A DNA stretch of 64,000 bases from Roseivivax jejudonensis (GTDB taxonomy: Bacteria; Pseudomonadota; Alphaproteobacteria; Rhodobacterales; Rhodobacteraceae). Of this stretch, positions 29,741-38,696 are shown one piece after another; position 1 is the first letter of the stretch; every line of letters starts with the position of its first letter. Location of the stretch: the NCBI RefSeq assembly GCF_900172265.1, contig NZ_FWFK01000002.1, positions 434,001 to 498,000 of the forward strand, given 5' to 3'. Position numbers and translations under genes: made by a program. The notes beneath the pieces are model-generated. The model was not told where the DNA came from. It worked only from the letters and a program-made list of their open reading frames with translations, and made no database searches.

Positions 29741-30463
29741 TCATGATGTCGAGGTCAGCCAGCGCACGTCCCGCGCAAACGACCAGGCGACCAGGAGCGC
29801 TACCCCGATCGACAGCGTGCGCATGATGCCGTCGGGCAGGAACCCCAACGACAGAAGCGCGAGCGTGGTGATCTGGAGCGCGCAGACGGCCTTGCGGGCA
29901 AGGCTGTGCGGCAGAGGCGCAGCCAAGGCCGGCCATAGCGCCGTCGCCACGATGAAGAGATAGCGCGACGCGCCGAGCACGATGAGCTCCAGCCCGCCAT
30001 ACCCGGCCGCGGCGGCGTAGAGCGCGAGGATCGCAGCGAGCGCGGAGTCGACCTCCATGTCGAATCGGGCGCCGAATTCCGAGCAGAGATCCTGCTTGCG
30101 CGCCAGCCATCCATCCACGCCGTCGAGGCTAAGCGTCGCGACGGCGATCCCGAACACGATCCAGTCCGGCGCGCCGAGCGTGTCACCCGACAGCGTCGCC
30201 ACGAGGATCGACGCCAGCGCGAGCCGCGTGGCCGTCACGACATTGCAGGCGCCGAGGCGATCATGCGGATACCGCGCGGCCATCGACCGGACGGCGAGCG
30301 CGAACCCAACAGCGAGCACAATGGCGGTCAGGTAAACACCCGACGGCGCGATCATCCACGCAGCGAACAGAGTTGCGGGGCTGATCGCGAGGCCGAAATA
30401 CGCCAGAGCCCGGGCCGGGCCTGCGTTAACGAGAACCGCCGTGGTCGATTGGGCGGCCTTCAT
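29741..30463 (-). CDS. CDP-alcohol phosphatidyltransferase family protein
   Basis: 240-residue integral membrane enzyme. The diagnostic motif DG-x2-AR-x8-G-x3-D-x3-D is complete at DGWLARKQDLCSEFGARFD followed by MEVD, and the preceding LSLDGV fits. About six to eight hydrophobic segments surround it. Enzymes of this class move a phospho-alcohol from CDP-diacylglycerol or a CDP-alcohol onto an acceptor; the acceptor here is unknown. The start at 30463 is chosen because upstream in-frame sequence is Arg-rich and non-membrane; no good ribosome site is seen. Confidence 0.85.
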   Translation of the reverse strand: MKAAQSTTAVLVNAGPARALAYFGLAISPATLFAAWMIAPSGVYLTAIVLAVGFALAVRSMAARYPHDRLGACNVVTATRLALASILVATLSGDTLGAPDWIVFGIAVATLSLDGVDGWLARKQDLCSEFGARFDMEVDSALAAILALYAAAAGYGGLELIVLGASRYLFIVATALWPALAAPLPHSLARKAVCALQITTLALLSLGFLPDGIMRTLSIGVALLVAWSFARDVRWLTSTS

Positions 30464-30832
30464 GCGACAGCCCGGCGACGGACGGCGCAGGCGCCACGGA
30501 ACGCGCCGCCGGCGGCGTTCCGCACAGCTCCGCAATGTATCGGAATAATGTCGTTCAAGGTCGGACGGGCCCCGCGCTGTTACCAAAACGTCATGCATGA
30601 GCGACCTATTCTGCCGGACAGCCTCGGCAAGACCACACACAGAGACGCGAACGGGTGTCGGATCTTCAGCGGACGACCCAGAACAATAGCGCGGTGGCTG
30701 CGCGAAATATCAGGCGCAAGCCACTGTAAGTCCCGCAAACATTTGACGCGACCGAGGACCAGTGCTTTGCGACGGATTGACCCCGCGAATGCAAATCAGG
30801 CGCGTGCCGCCGAAAAGCGAACCCTGCCCCTG
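30464..30832. other. Intergenic region between phosphatidyltransferase gene and pao terminator
   Basis: About 370 bp in which no gene, RNA or clear repeat was recognised. It probably contains the promoter for the leftward phosphatidyltransferase/sulfatase pair. Confidence 0.4.
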
Positions 30833-30870
30833 AAAATGCCGCGACGGGGCGGGTACGACCCGCCCCGTCG
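30833..30870 (-). terminator. Rho-independent terminator of the pao operon
   Basis: A 13-bp perfect stem (CGACGGGGCGGGT at 30842-30854 with ACCCGCCCCGTCG at 30858-30870) and 3-base loop. On the minus strand it is followed by a short T-run (TTTT, complement of 30833-30836). It lies directly after the paoC stop. Confidence 0.85.
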
Positions 30871-30878
30871 ACCGCGTG

Positions 30879-33143
30879 TCACGTCGACACGAGATCGGAC
30901 ATGCGGATCGGCAGCGACGTGAGCCGCGTGCCTGTCGCGTGGTAGACCGCGTTGCCGATGGCCGCCGCGGTACCGACGATGCCAAGCTCACCGATCCCCT
31001 TGACGCCGAGCGGATTGACGTAGTCGTCCTGCTCTTCGAGCATCTCTACCCGCACCTCGCGGATGTCGGCGTTCACCGGGATCAGGTATTCCGCGATATT
31101 CGCGTTGAGAAAGCGTGACCGCGCGGAGTCGGTTTCCGTGACCTCATGCAAGGCGGAGCCGATCCCCCAGACCATGCCCCCCAGCAACTGGCTGTGCGCG
31201 GTCTTGCGGTTGAGCCAGGTGCCCGCGGCAAAGGCGCCGTGCAGGCGCGGCACACGGATCTCGTGCGTGTACCGGTGGATGTGCACCTCAGCCATTTCGG
31301 CGCCGAAGGCGAACATGGCGAAATCCGGCGTCACGGGCCCGGCGGTGCCGTATCCGCCCTTGAACGTCGCGGCCACGAGCTCGTTGGTGAGCGCGGGGTG
31401 ACGGAACTCGCCGATCACCTCCACCTCGCCCTCGGGAAGCATCGACAGCGCTTCCGCCAGGCTCTGGCTCTGACCGTTCGGACCGCGCAGCGTGCCGTCG
31501 TCCAGTGTGACCTGTGCCGGATCGACGCCCGACAGCGGCCCCTCGGACATGGCCGAGACCCGCGTCGCGACCTGCTGGGCGATCTTCATGCAGCCATCGT
31601 GGACCGCCGAGCCCGCGGACGCAGCCGTTGTCGAGCCACCGGAGATCGGCGCGACAGGGAAGGATGCCTCGCCCATCACCACGTCGACCGCCTCGACCGG
31701 AACGCCGAGCCGGGCGGCGGCGACCTGCGCCATGATCGTGTAGGTGCCGGTGCCGACGTCATGTGCGGCCAGCGCGATATACGCATTCCCCGATGCCTGC
31801 ATCCGGACCCGCGCGTTCGAGGCGAGGATGTTCGTCGGATAGGTCGCGGTGGCGCAACCGTACCCCACGAGCCAGTCTCCGTCGGTCATCGAGCCGACCT
31901 CCCGGCCCCGGTCGGCCCAGCCGAAGCTTTGGGCAACGGCGTCGTAGCTCTCCATCAGCGAGCGGGAGGAGAACGGAACTCCCTCGGTCGGGTGCTCGCG
32001 TGCATCGTTCACGCGGCGCAACTCAACAGGATCCATCTCGAGTTTCCACGCAAGCTCGTCCATCGCGGATTCGAGACCCCAGAAGGTCTGCATTTCGTTC
32101 GGCGCCCGCATGAAGCCGCCCGTGTTGGTGTCCGAGCGGGACAGACGCTGCTCGGTCCGGATGTTGGGGCAGGCATACATCGCGCGGGTAATGTGCGTGC
32201 CCGCGTTGACCACCATGTCGAACTGGGACGTCTGCGCGGTCTCGATGTGCTCGAACGCGGTCAGACGGCCCTCTGCATCGGCACCGAGACGGAACTTCTG
32301 CTCGCTCTCCGGACGGAAGGTGGCGACGGTATACATCTGCGGCCGCGTCACGATCAGCCGTACGGGCGCGCCCACACCCTTTGCGGCAGCGATCGTCAAC
32401 ATCGTGTAGGGCGTGATGCCGGCCTTCGACCCGAATGCGCCGCCCACGAAGGAGGAGATCACGCGCACCGACGTCTCCGGTAGACCGTAGGCGCCGGCGA
32501 TGCCCGCGCGAAGCGTGCGCACAGACTGCGACGGCATCCACACGGTAAGGCGGTCGCCGCGCCACTCCGCGGTCGCCGCAAACATTTCCATCGGATTGTG
32601 ATGCTGGAACGGCGTGGTGAACGTCATGTCGACCGACTGCGCCGCGCTGTCGAGGCCAGCCTGCAAATCGCCCTGATCGAGGATCATGCCGTCGCTGTCC
32701 TCGCCGGCACCGACAACGAAGCTGTCATCCGGCGTCATGTGGATGCGGGACTCGCCTTCCTCGTAGGACACCTCGACGAGATCCGCGCCGCGTCGCGCGG
32801 CCGCCGCCGTTTCGGCAACGACGTAGGCGACGGGCTGACCCGCGTAGCGGATCTCGGTGCCCTCCATCGGCCAGAACGACGCCGAGCCGGGACCGCCGGC
32901 ATAGAAGCCCTTGACCGTCTTGTAGTCCGGCAGGGTCTCGTGCGTGTAGACGGCGACAACGCCCGGTTCGGCCTCGGCCACGCTGGTGTTGATCGACGTG
33001 ACGGTGCCGACAGCGATCGAGGAGCAGGCCAGCGCCCCGTGCAGCATGCCCGCAGGGATTTCGTCCGCGGCATAGGTGGCGGCGCCCGTCACCTTGCGCC
33101 GGGCATCGGTGCGGGTGACGCGCGTGTTGATCGTCTGGGCCAT
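30879..33143 (-). CDS. paoC: Molybdopterin-binding subunit of a periplasmic aldehyde oxidoreductase (PaoC-like)
   Basis: 754-residue large subunit of the xanthine oxidase family. It has the N-terminal fold (RKVTGAATYAADEIPAGMLHG), molybdopterin-contacting segments (GGAFGSKAGITPYT, FMRAPNEMQTFWGLES, GSTTAASAGSAVHDG) and the catalytic Glu in GVKGIGELGIVGTAAAIGNAV near the C-terminus. It would oxidise aldehydes to acids. ATG 33143 overlaps the paoB stop (TAATG); the longer frame to 33332 is not used. No signal peptide is seen, so export would ride on the Tat signal of the iron-sulfur subunit. No XdhC/PaoD maturation gene is in the window. Confidence 0.93.
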   Translation of the reverse strand: MAQTINTRVTRTDARRKVTGAATYAADEIPAGMLHGALACSSIAVGTVTSINTSVAEAEPGVVAVYTHETLPDYKTVKGFYAGGPGSASFWPMEGTEIRYAGQPVAYVVAETAAAARRGADLVEVSYEEGESRIHMTPDDSFVVGAGEDSDGMILDQGDLQAGLDSAAQSVDMTFTTPFQHHNPMEMFAATAEWRGDRLTVWMPSQSVRTLRAGIAGAYGLPETSVRVISSFVGGAFGSKAGITPYTMLTIAAAKGVGAPVRLIVTRPQMYTVATFRPESEQKFRLGADAEGRLTAFEHIETAQTSQFDMVVNAGTHITRAMYACPNIRTEQRLSRSDTNTGGFMRAPNEMQTFWGLESAMDELAWKLEMDPVELRRVNDAREHPTEGVPFSSRSLMESYDAVAQSFGWADRGREVGSMTDGDWLVGYGCATATYPTNILASNARVRMQASGNAYIALAAHDVGTGTYTIMAQVAAARLGVPVEAVDVVMGEASFPVAPISGGSTTAASAGSAVHDGCMKIAQQVATRVSAMSEGPLSGVDPAQVTLDDGTLRGPNGQSQSLAEALSMLPEGEVEVIGEFRHPALTNELVAATFKGGYGTAGPVTPDFAMFAFGAEMAEVHIHRYTHEIRVPRLHGAFAAGTWLNRKTAHSQLLGGMVWGIGSALHEVTETDSARSRFLNANIAEYLIPVNADIREVRVEMLEEQDDYVNPLGVKGIGELGIVGTAAAIGNAVYHATGTRLTSLPIRMSDLVST

Positions 33144-34141
33144 TATTCGCCTCCCATCCGGGATTTCACTTGCATCAGAGCGCCGGCCACGACGTCGGCG
33201 CCGAGCGCGATCTTGTAGGCCGAGCCTTCGAGCTCTTCGGCGGTCTCGAACGCGATGCGGCCGGCCTCTCGGGCCGTTTCCTCGGTCAGGGGCTGACCGC
33301 GCAGGCTGTCTTCGGCATCGGTCGCACGCCACGGCACCGAGGCGACACCACCCAGTGCGATCCGCACGTCGCTGACCGTATCGCCGTCCATGGCGACGCC
33401 GACGGCCGCCGAGGCCGAGGCGAAGGCGTAGCTCTCGCGGTCCCGCGCCTTGAGGTAGGTGCTGTTCGCCATCGCGGGCACGACAGGCAGGACGATCTCG
33501 GTCACGATCTCGCCCGGCTCCAGAACGGTTTCGACCTCCGGACTATCGCCCGGCTGCACGTGCAGCTGGCTGAACGGGATCGTGCGCTCTCCGCCGGCGC
33601 CGCTGACCACGACCTCGGCATCGAACGCGATCAGAGCCTGCGCGAAATCGCCGGGATACATCGCCACGCAGGCCGAGGAGCCGCCGAGGATCGCGTGCAG
33701 GTTCGTCTCACCGCCTTCGAGCGCGGCGCAGCCCGACCCGGGATTGCGCTTGTTGCACTGCGCATAGGCGGTGTCACGGAAGTACGGGCATCGGGTGCGC
33801 TGCAGGATATTGCCACCGAGGGTCGCCACATTCCGGAGCTGCGGGCTCGCAGCCTTCCAAAGCGACTCCGACAGCGCCGGGAAGGCATCGATCACCGCGG
33901 GATCGTCGGCGACCGTCGACATCTTCGCCAGCGCGCCGAAGCGCATCCGGTCGCCGGCAACCGCGTATCCCTCGAGGTCGGACAGACCGTTGATGTCCAC
34001 GAGCGCATCGGGGGCGATGACCCCGATCTTCATCAGATCGACCATGGTCGTGCCGCCGGCGATGATCTGCGCGCCGGACTCGCGCGCGGCATCGGACGCG
34101 TCGCCGATCTGACCCGGGCTGGAATAGCTGAAGCTTCTCAT
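33143..34141 (-). CDS. paoB: FAD-binding subunit of the aldehyde oxidoreductase (PaoB-like)
   Basis: 332 residues of the CO-dehydrogenase flavoprotein type. The FAD segments IIAGGTTMVDLMK and RNVATLGGNILQRTRC are clear. A cysteine-rich insertion (CPYFRDTAYAQC then CNKRNPGSGC region) matches the extra [4Fe-4S] cluster of E. coli PaoB and marks this as a Pao-type rather than a plain xanthine dehydrogenase subunit. ATG 34141 follows GGGGTGA; an in-frame ATG at 34165 overlaps the upstream stop region and is less likely. Confidence 0.92.
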   Translation of the reverse strand: MRSFSYSSPGQIGDASDAARESGAQIIAGGTTMVDLMKIGVIAPDALVDINGLSDLEGYAVAGDRMRFGALAKMSTVADDPAVIDAFPALSESLWKAASPQLRNVATLGGNILQRTRCPYFRDTAYAQCNKRNPGSGCAALEGGETNLHAILGGSSACVAMYPGDFAQALIAFDAEVVVSGAGGERTIPFSQLHVQPGDSPEVETVLEPGEIVTEIVLPVVPAMANSTYLKARDRESYAFASASAAVGVAMDGDTVSDVRIALGGVASVPWRATDAEDSLRGQPLTEETAREAGRIAFETAEELEGSAYKIALGADVVAGALMQVKSRMGGE

Positions 34142-34145
34142 CGTC

Positions 34146-34754
34146 TCACCCCTGCTCGCTGTCACGGACCTGCTCTATGGCGGCCACGATGTTCGGATAG
34201 GCGCCACACCGGCACAGGTTCCCGCTCATGTACTCGCGGATCTCGACCGCGTCGTTGGCGTGGCCTTCCTCTATGCAGGCGATCGCCGACAGGATCTGGC
34301 CGGGCGTGCAGTAGCCGCACTGGAAGGCGTCGTTCTCGGCGAAGGCCGCCTGCATCGGGTGCAGGTCGCCCGTCGGATCGGCCAGACCCTCGACCGTCAC
34401 GATCTCGGTGCCTTCGGCCATCACTGCGAGCGTGAGGCACGAATTGACACGTGTGCCGCCCATCAGGACCGTGCAGGCCCCGCACTGACCCTGGTTGCAG
34501 CCGATCTTCGTGCCCGTCAGGCCGAGCGTATCGCGCAGCGCCTCCACGAGGGTCGTGCGCGGCTCTACCGTCACGTGGCGCCGCGTCCCGTTCACGGTCA
34601 GCGCGATCGTCCGGGCGTCCGCGCTCGGCTCAGCCTGTTGCGCCTCGGCCGCGCCGACGGCCATACCAAGCGAGCCGGCGACGGCGGAGCTGCCTTGCAG
34701 GAAGCCGCGGCGAGAGACGCCGGGCCGGGTCAGATCTGGGGGTGTTTCGGACAT
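34146..34754 (-). CDS. paoA: Iron-sulfur subunit of the aldehyde oxidoreductase, Tat-exported (PaoA-like)
   Basis: 202 residues. A twin-arginine signal (SRRGFLQGSSAVAGSLGMA) precedes two [2Fe-2S] domains: the plant-ferredoxin type (CNQGQCGACTVLM with a further Cys) and the all-helical type (FQCGYCTPGQ, GNLCRCGAYP). It transfers electrons from the molybdenum centre and carries the heterotrimer to the periplasm. ATG 34754 is preferred to the adjacent GTG because AGGGA lies at suitable distance. First gene of the leftward paoABC operon. Confidence 0.93.
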   Translation of the reverse strand: MSETPPDLTRPGVSRRGFLQGSSAVAGSLGMAVGAAEAQQAEPSADARTIALTVNGTRRHVTVEPRTTLVEALRDTLGLTGTKIGCNQGQCGACTVLMGGTRVNSCLTLAVMAEGTEIVTVEGLADPTGDLHPMQAAFAENDAFQCGYCTPGQILSAIACIEEGHANDAVEIREYMSGNLCRCGAYPNIVAAIEQVRDSEQG

Positions 34755-35293
34755 CACTAGGTCCCTTTATCGGTGCCGTTGCGCGGCGACTTGACCCGCG
34801 TTTCGGTCGCGACAAGGTCGGGCATGAAAATTGCGTTTCCTGATTTTTTCCATCGGCTTTACGGCTTCATTGGCCGTAGCGCCGATTTATGGCCATTTCC
34901 CGCCAATCACGATTTCGCCGGTGAATTCATGGGCGCTTCTTCCCCGAGGCGTCTGGAATACCGGCGCCGCTCCAACACGCCGCGCTCGCTCCAGTCACGC
35001 CTTGTGTCCGGAGGCTTTCGAAGGGATCTTAAAATTCAATGTTTCCATAGCTTTATGTCTCAACCTCAAAGTCGACGCATCGCTCGACACGCATTGTTCT
35101 GCGCTGCGGGCACGGTGGAGCTGCGTTTTCGGATCACTCGACCGGACACGCACGGAAACTCTTGTTGGCAATATTGAATGATCTGCCGAGCCATCAAATA
35201 TCCGCGACCGGCGGAACACTCTCGGCAAGCCGGAAACGTAGAACGGGGGCTGGCTCAATTCGCCGCGACGGCGCCTCCAATTCCAACGATGGA
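34755..35293. other. Gene-poor, lower-GC intergenic stretch
   Basis: About 540 bp upstream of paoA and downstream of the acetyltransferase gene. The middle part is visibly less GC-rich than the surroundings. Several short open frames (for example 34831-35181) exist, but none has a convincing protein. A promoter for paoABC must lie near 34760-34850. Possibly remnant DNA. Confidence 0.4.
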
Positions 35294-36097
35294 TTAATGG
35301 AGATCGCCGCTCGCCCGGTTCGCCGCATCAATCTCTTCGGCGGCAAATCCCACGAGTTCGGCCAAGTCGCACAGCCGGCATTCGGCCGCGCCGACGCGCC
35401 CGCGATGGACGCGGCCCGCCGCCTCGAACGCGGCACCGACCGCGGGAAAGAGCCGGCCCAGATCGTCCGCCACATCGTGAGTTTCGACCCAGTCCGCATC
35501 ATTCGGTCCACTCTTGAAGCGGCGCAGCTTGGTCCGGCGGTGGCGGGCCCGCGCTTCGGCGGTGTGGAGCGCGGTGCACCGGGTCCAGTCCACCCCGATG
35601 AGCAGGATCTTGGTCGCCGGTCGATCGCACAGCCGGCCAAGGGGCGTGTCCGGGCCCGTCGCCCAGGCCCTTGAATGCGACGCCGTCAATTCGGCCGCGC
35701 CGCGTCCGTTCAGGCAGATCGACACGTTGGGATGGTCGCTGCGCTCCGTTCCAGGCCACGTCCGGAAGGTCTCGGCGATCACGCCCATGCCAAGTGTCGC
35801 GGAGCGGCGCCGGTCAAAGCCTGGAACCGCCCGCTCCGCCTCGGCGATCTCGCGCTCCGACATCGCGGCCCGGTCGAGATGCGGCGGAAAGCTCGCATCC
35901 CCCGAGAACCCCGGCATACCGATCAGGCCATCGCGTCCGAGAACCTGCTGCAGCGCCTCGATCACGCTGCGCGCACCGCCGATCACCGGCCCGATCGCGC
36001 GCATCGACGCGTGAACGAAAACGCCGTCGCCCGTGCGAAGGCCCAGCACCCGCAGATCGCGGGCCAGACTGTCGACGGTGAGGATCGGCGCGCCCAT
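35294..36097 (-). CDS. AAC(3)-family N-acetyltransferase
   Basis: 267 residues of the aminoglycoside 3-N-acetyltransferase/YokD family. Motifs are FVHASMRAIGPVIGGA (CoA-binding start), GMPGFSGD, DHPNVSICLNG, GPDTPLGRLCD and LLIGVDWTRCTALHTAE. Many chromosomal relatives do not acetylate antibiotics, so resistance cannot be inferred. The ATG at 36097 begins MGAPILTVDSLARDL; an upstream in-frame ATG at 36133 is less likely. It follows an endonuclease-family gene on the same strand. Confidence 0.85.
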   Translation of the reverse strand: MGAPILTVDSLARDLRVLGLRTGDGVFVHASMRAIGPVIGGARSVIEALQQVLGRDGLIGMPGFSGDASFPPHLDRAAMSEREIAEAERAVPGFDRRRSATLGMGVIAETFRTWPGTERSDHPNVSICLNGRGAAELTASHSRAWATGPDTPLGRLCDRPATKILLIGVDWTRCTALHTAEARARHRRTKLRRFKSGPNDADWVETHDVADDLGRLFPAVGAAFEAAGRVHRGRVGAAECRLCDLAELVGFAAEEIDAANRASGDLH

Positions 36098-36163
36098 GCG
36101 AGACGATATTGCATTGGACCCGCGCGGCCACAACGCTTGCGTTCGACGGGACGCGCGCGCGCG

Positions 36164-36967
36164 TCAGTCGCGCGAGCGATCGATGCGGAACGACGCGACG
36201 AAAGGCAGATGGTCCGACACGCTTTCGCGGAACCGCTCGCGCCCCATGTCGAGCGTCCAGTGCATCGGGAACAGGCGCAGCGAGCCGCGGATATACTCCG
36301 TCGAGAACGTGCGCGAGATCGCGAACCCGTCCAGCAGGTTTGCCCGACCGGCCGGAAGGATGTGCGAGAACCGATCCTGCAGATCCCACGACGACACGAA
36401 GTTCATCAGGTCGTCGCCGCCAAGGTGATGGAAGTTCGAGACGTCCTCGCCCGGGATCATGTTGAAATCGCCCATGAGCAGGATGTCCTCGCGCGACTGG
36501 CGGCGCAGATCGGTAATGAACGCGCCAATCACCTTGCATTGCTCGTCGCGGATACGCTGTTCGGGACCGCCGCGCCCGGATTTCAGGTGCACCGCGATGA
36601 GCGTGAAGTCGAACCGGCCGATGCGCACGTCCGCAACAAGCGCCTTGCGGCGGTCGGGATCCCCGAGATCCGAGCCCGGGATGAAGCGCAGGTTCTGGAC
36701 GTCGACGCCGTCCTTGAACAGAAGCCCGATGTTGAGGTCGCTGGCCTGCTGCAGCATCGCGGAGCGGTAGGTGCATCCGCGCGCCTCGAGACCATCGATC
36801 AGTCGCTGCATGTGCGAGAACGGCTTGACCTCGACGAGCGTGACGAACTCTGCGTCGAGGATCGCGAGCCCTTCGACCTGGTTCGCCGCCCGCGCGTCCG
36901 AGATCTGGAGAAATCCGGCGATGTTCCAGACCGCGACGCGCGCGGTCATGTGCTTGAACTCGGTCAT
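36164..36967 (-). CDS. Endonuclease/exonuclease/phosphatase family protein
   Basis: 267 residues with the EEP fold motifs in order: VAVWNIAGF near the start, ILDAEFVTLVEVK (metal-binding Glu), FTLIAVHLKSGRG, ILLMGDFNM (catalytic Asp and Asn) and SDHLPFVASF (catalytic Asp-His). It is probably a metal-dependent phosphodiesterase or nuclease; substrate unknown. No signal peptide. ATG 36967 has an AAGGAG site; a GTG one codon earlier is possible. Confidence 0.87.
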   Translation of the reverse strand: MTEFKHMTARVAVWNIAGFLQISDARAANQVEGLAILDAEFVTLVEVKPFSHMQRLIDGLEARGCTYRSAMLQQASDLNIGLLFKDGVDVQNLRFIPGSDLGDPDRRKALVADVRIGRFDFTLIAVHLKSGRGGPEQRIRDEQCKVIGAFITDLRRQSREDILLMGDFNMIPGEDVSNFHHLGGDDLMNFVSSWDLQDRFSHILPAGRANLLDGFAISRTFSTEYIRGSLRLFPMHWTLDMGRERFRESVSDHLPFVASFRIDRSRD

Positions 36968-37149
36968 CACGGATCTCCTTCATCGCAGCGGGATGCTACG
37001 CGCAGGATGCAACCGTACGATGAAAGGTCGGCGACCGCTGCCGGTCTACGCCGGTGGCCGGGCGGTCGACTGCACGGCGCGCCGCGACAGAGCAGGCGAT
37101 GCAGGATCAAGGACGGTGCGCGACATACAGCGGCGGCGGCTCTCCGCGC

Positions 37150-37434
37150 TCAGTCCGACCAGACGAGCGGCGCCGGCTCTTCGCGGAAGGCGAAGCGCAG
37201 CAGGTGGTTCTCGACGACCGCCTTGCATTGATCGAGCGCCTCGGCGTCCGCGCTTTCGACTGCGATGTCGAGCCCGCCATCGTCTGCCGCCAGTTCGGCG
37301 TCGCCCACCGGAAAATTGAGGCTCGCGGTACGGCCTGACTGGGCGGCCGGGATCTTGTGCGCGAAATGCTTGACCATCTGCCCGAGATAGCGGTCCGCGC
37401 TGGACGTCTCGAAGCGTGTGTGTGCTGTGGTCAT
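37150..37434 (-). CDS. DUF2218 domain-containing protein
   Basis: 94 residues matching the small DUF2218 family (SSADRYLGQMVKHFAHKIPA, then SLNFPVGDAEL and ENHLLRFAFREEPAPLVW). Function is unknown, but these genes are repeatedly found beside siderophore importers, as here. It is divergent from the siderophore-binding protein gene; a perfect iron-responsive box lies 40 bp upstream of its start. ATG 37434 begins MTTAHTRFE; an ATG nine codons upstream (37461) is possible. Confidence 0.85.
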   Translation of the reverse strand: MTTAHTRFETSSADRYLGQMVKHFAHKIPAAQSGRTASLNFPVGDAELAADDGGLDIAVESADAEALDQCKAVVENHLLRFAFREEPAPLVWSD

Positions 37435-37473
37435 TCCGGTCTCCTGATGTCGCGGCGGCATCCCGCCTTGCCC

Positions 37474-37488
37474 TGACTGAATTACTCA
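37474..37488. promoter_or_regulatory. Iron-responsive operator (RirA-type IRO box)
   Basis: TGA-CTGAATTAC-TCA at 37474-37488 fits the published alphaproteobacterial iron box TGA-N9-TCA exactly and sits in a wider imperfect palindrome CCTGA...TCAGG. It lies 40 bp from DUF2218 and about 280 bp from the binding-protein gene, between the two divergent units. Confidence 0.65.
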
Positions 37489-37766
37489 GGTAATCGGCCG
37501 GCGCAAGCCCGAACCGGGCTGTCCGCCAGATTGCCGTCGACCGCGCGTGCTCTCCAGCCAACATCGTCGATCTCGCGCAAGAGGCTTTCATGCTCCTTTC
37601 GACCAGCCGGGGTCCGGTCCGGCGCCGCGCGGCGCCACCTCCCGGGCTTCTTTCGCACCCCGACCTCGCTCGCGGTCTCGCCCGGCCGCTTCTGGCGCGA
37701 CCGCAAGGGCCGGGCCACTTGCCCGCCTCCTCCCAACCCCACCTGATCGAAGGAGACGAAACGCAC

Positions 37767-38696
37767 ATGCTTTCGTTCACATCCCCGCATCGCCGGCGCG
37801 CCGTAGGGTGCGTTTTCGCCCTGATCGCGACACTCGCCCTCGCCGCTCCCGCCGTCGCCCAGACGGTCGAGATCCAGACAGCGCGCGGGCCTGCCGAGGT
37901 GACGTCGCAACCCGAGCGCACGGTCGTCTACGACATGGCCGCGCTCGACACGCTGGACGCTCTCGGCGTGTCGGGTCTGAGCTCGATCAACACGATTTAC
38001 CTCGATTACCTGGCGGACCACGCCGGCGACGCCGGCACCCTGTTCGAGCCTGATTTCGAAGCGCTCAACGCGATGGCGCCGGACCTCGTGATCGTCGGCG
38101 GCCGATCGTCGGAGCAGCACGACGCAGTGGCGCGGATCGCGCCGACCATCGACATGACGATCTGGGGGGATGACATCCTTGGCCAGGCGCAGGACCGCAT
38201 CACCGCCTACGCCAGCCTCTACGCCCGCGAAGACGCCGGCGCGGCGCTGAACGCGGAAATCGACGCGGCGATCGACGCGGCGCGCGCGGCAGCCGAGGGC
38301 GCGGGCGATGCGCTTGTCGTGCTCACCAACGGACCCAAGGTTTCGGCCTACGGGACCGGCTCCCGCTTCGGGTGGCTGCACGACGCCACGGGCCTGGCCG
38401 AAGCCGCCGACGGGCTCGACACCACCACCCACGGCGAAGCGGTGTCGTTCGAGTTCATCCGCGACGTCGATCCCGATTGGCTCCTCGTCATCGATCGGGG
38501 TGCGGCGATCGGCTCCGACAGCCAAGGTGCGCGCGCGACGCTCGACAATCCGCTGGTGCGCGAAACGACCGCCTGGCAGCGCGACCAGGTGATCTACCTC
38601 GACGCCGCGCGGATCTATCTCGCCGGTGGCGGCGCACAGGCGACGCTCGACACGCTCGCCACGCTGACCGAAGCGCTGTCCGCCGGCGGATCGTGA
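37767..38696 (+). CDS. Siderophore ABC transporter substrate-binding protein (FatB/CeuE-like)
   Basis: 309 residues with a signal peptide (SPHRRRAVGCVFALIATLAL, likely cleavage after PAVAQ). Class III binding-protein features are a long backbone helix, PERTVVYDMAALDTLDALGV at the N-lobe, LVIVGGRSSEQHDAVARIAPTI, and DPDWLLVIDRGAAIG in the C-lobe. These match catecholate/citrate siderophore receptors of the FatB/VctP/YclQ group. ATG 37767 follows AAGGAG; the long upstream in-frame extension is discarded. First of four coupled genes for siderophore uptake. Confidence 0.92.
   Translation: MLSFTSPHRRRAVGCVFALIATLALAAPAVAQTVEIQTARGPAEVTSQPERTVVYDMAALDTLDALGVSGLSSINTIYLDYLADHAGDAGTLFEPDFEALNAMAPDLVIVGGRSSEQHDAVARIAPTIDMTIWGDDILGQAQDRITAYASLYAREDAGAALNAEIDAAIDAARAAAEGAGDALVVLTNGPKVSAYGTGSRFGWLHDATGLAEAADGLDTTTHGEAVSFEFIRDVDPDWLLVIDRGAAIGSDSQGARATLDNPLVRETTAWQRDQVIYLDAARIYLAGGGAQATLDTLATLTEALSAGGS

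Noticed and set aside
34831-35181. 116-codon rightward frame with a hydrophobic start
   Set aside because: It begins like a signal peptide, but the body has no protein-like pattern or known family, and there is no clear ribosome site or partner gene.
35294-36097. Calling the AAC(3)-family gene an antibiotic resistance gene
   Set aside because: Family motifs are present, but many chromosomal members have other substrates and the context has no mobile or resistance genes.
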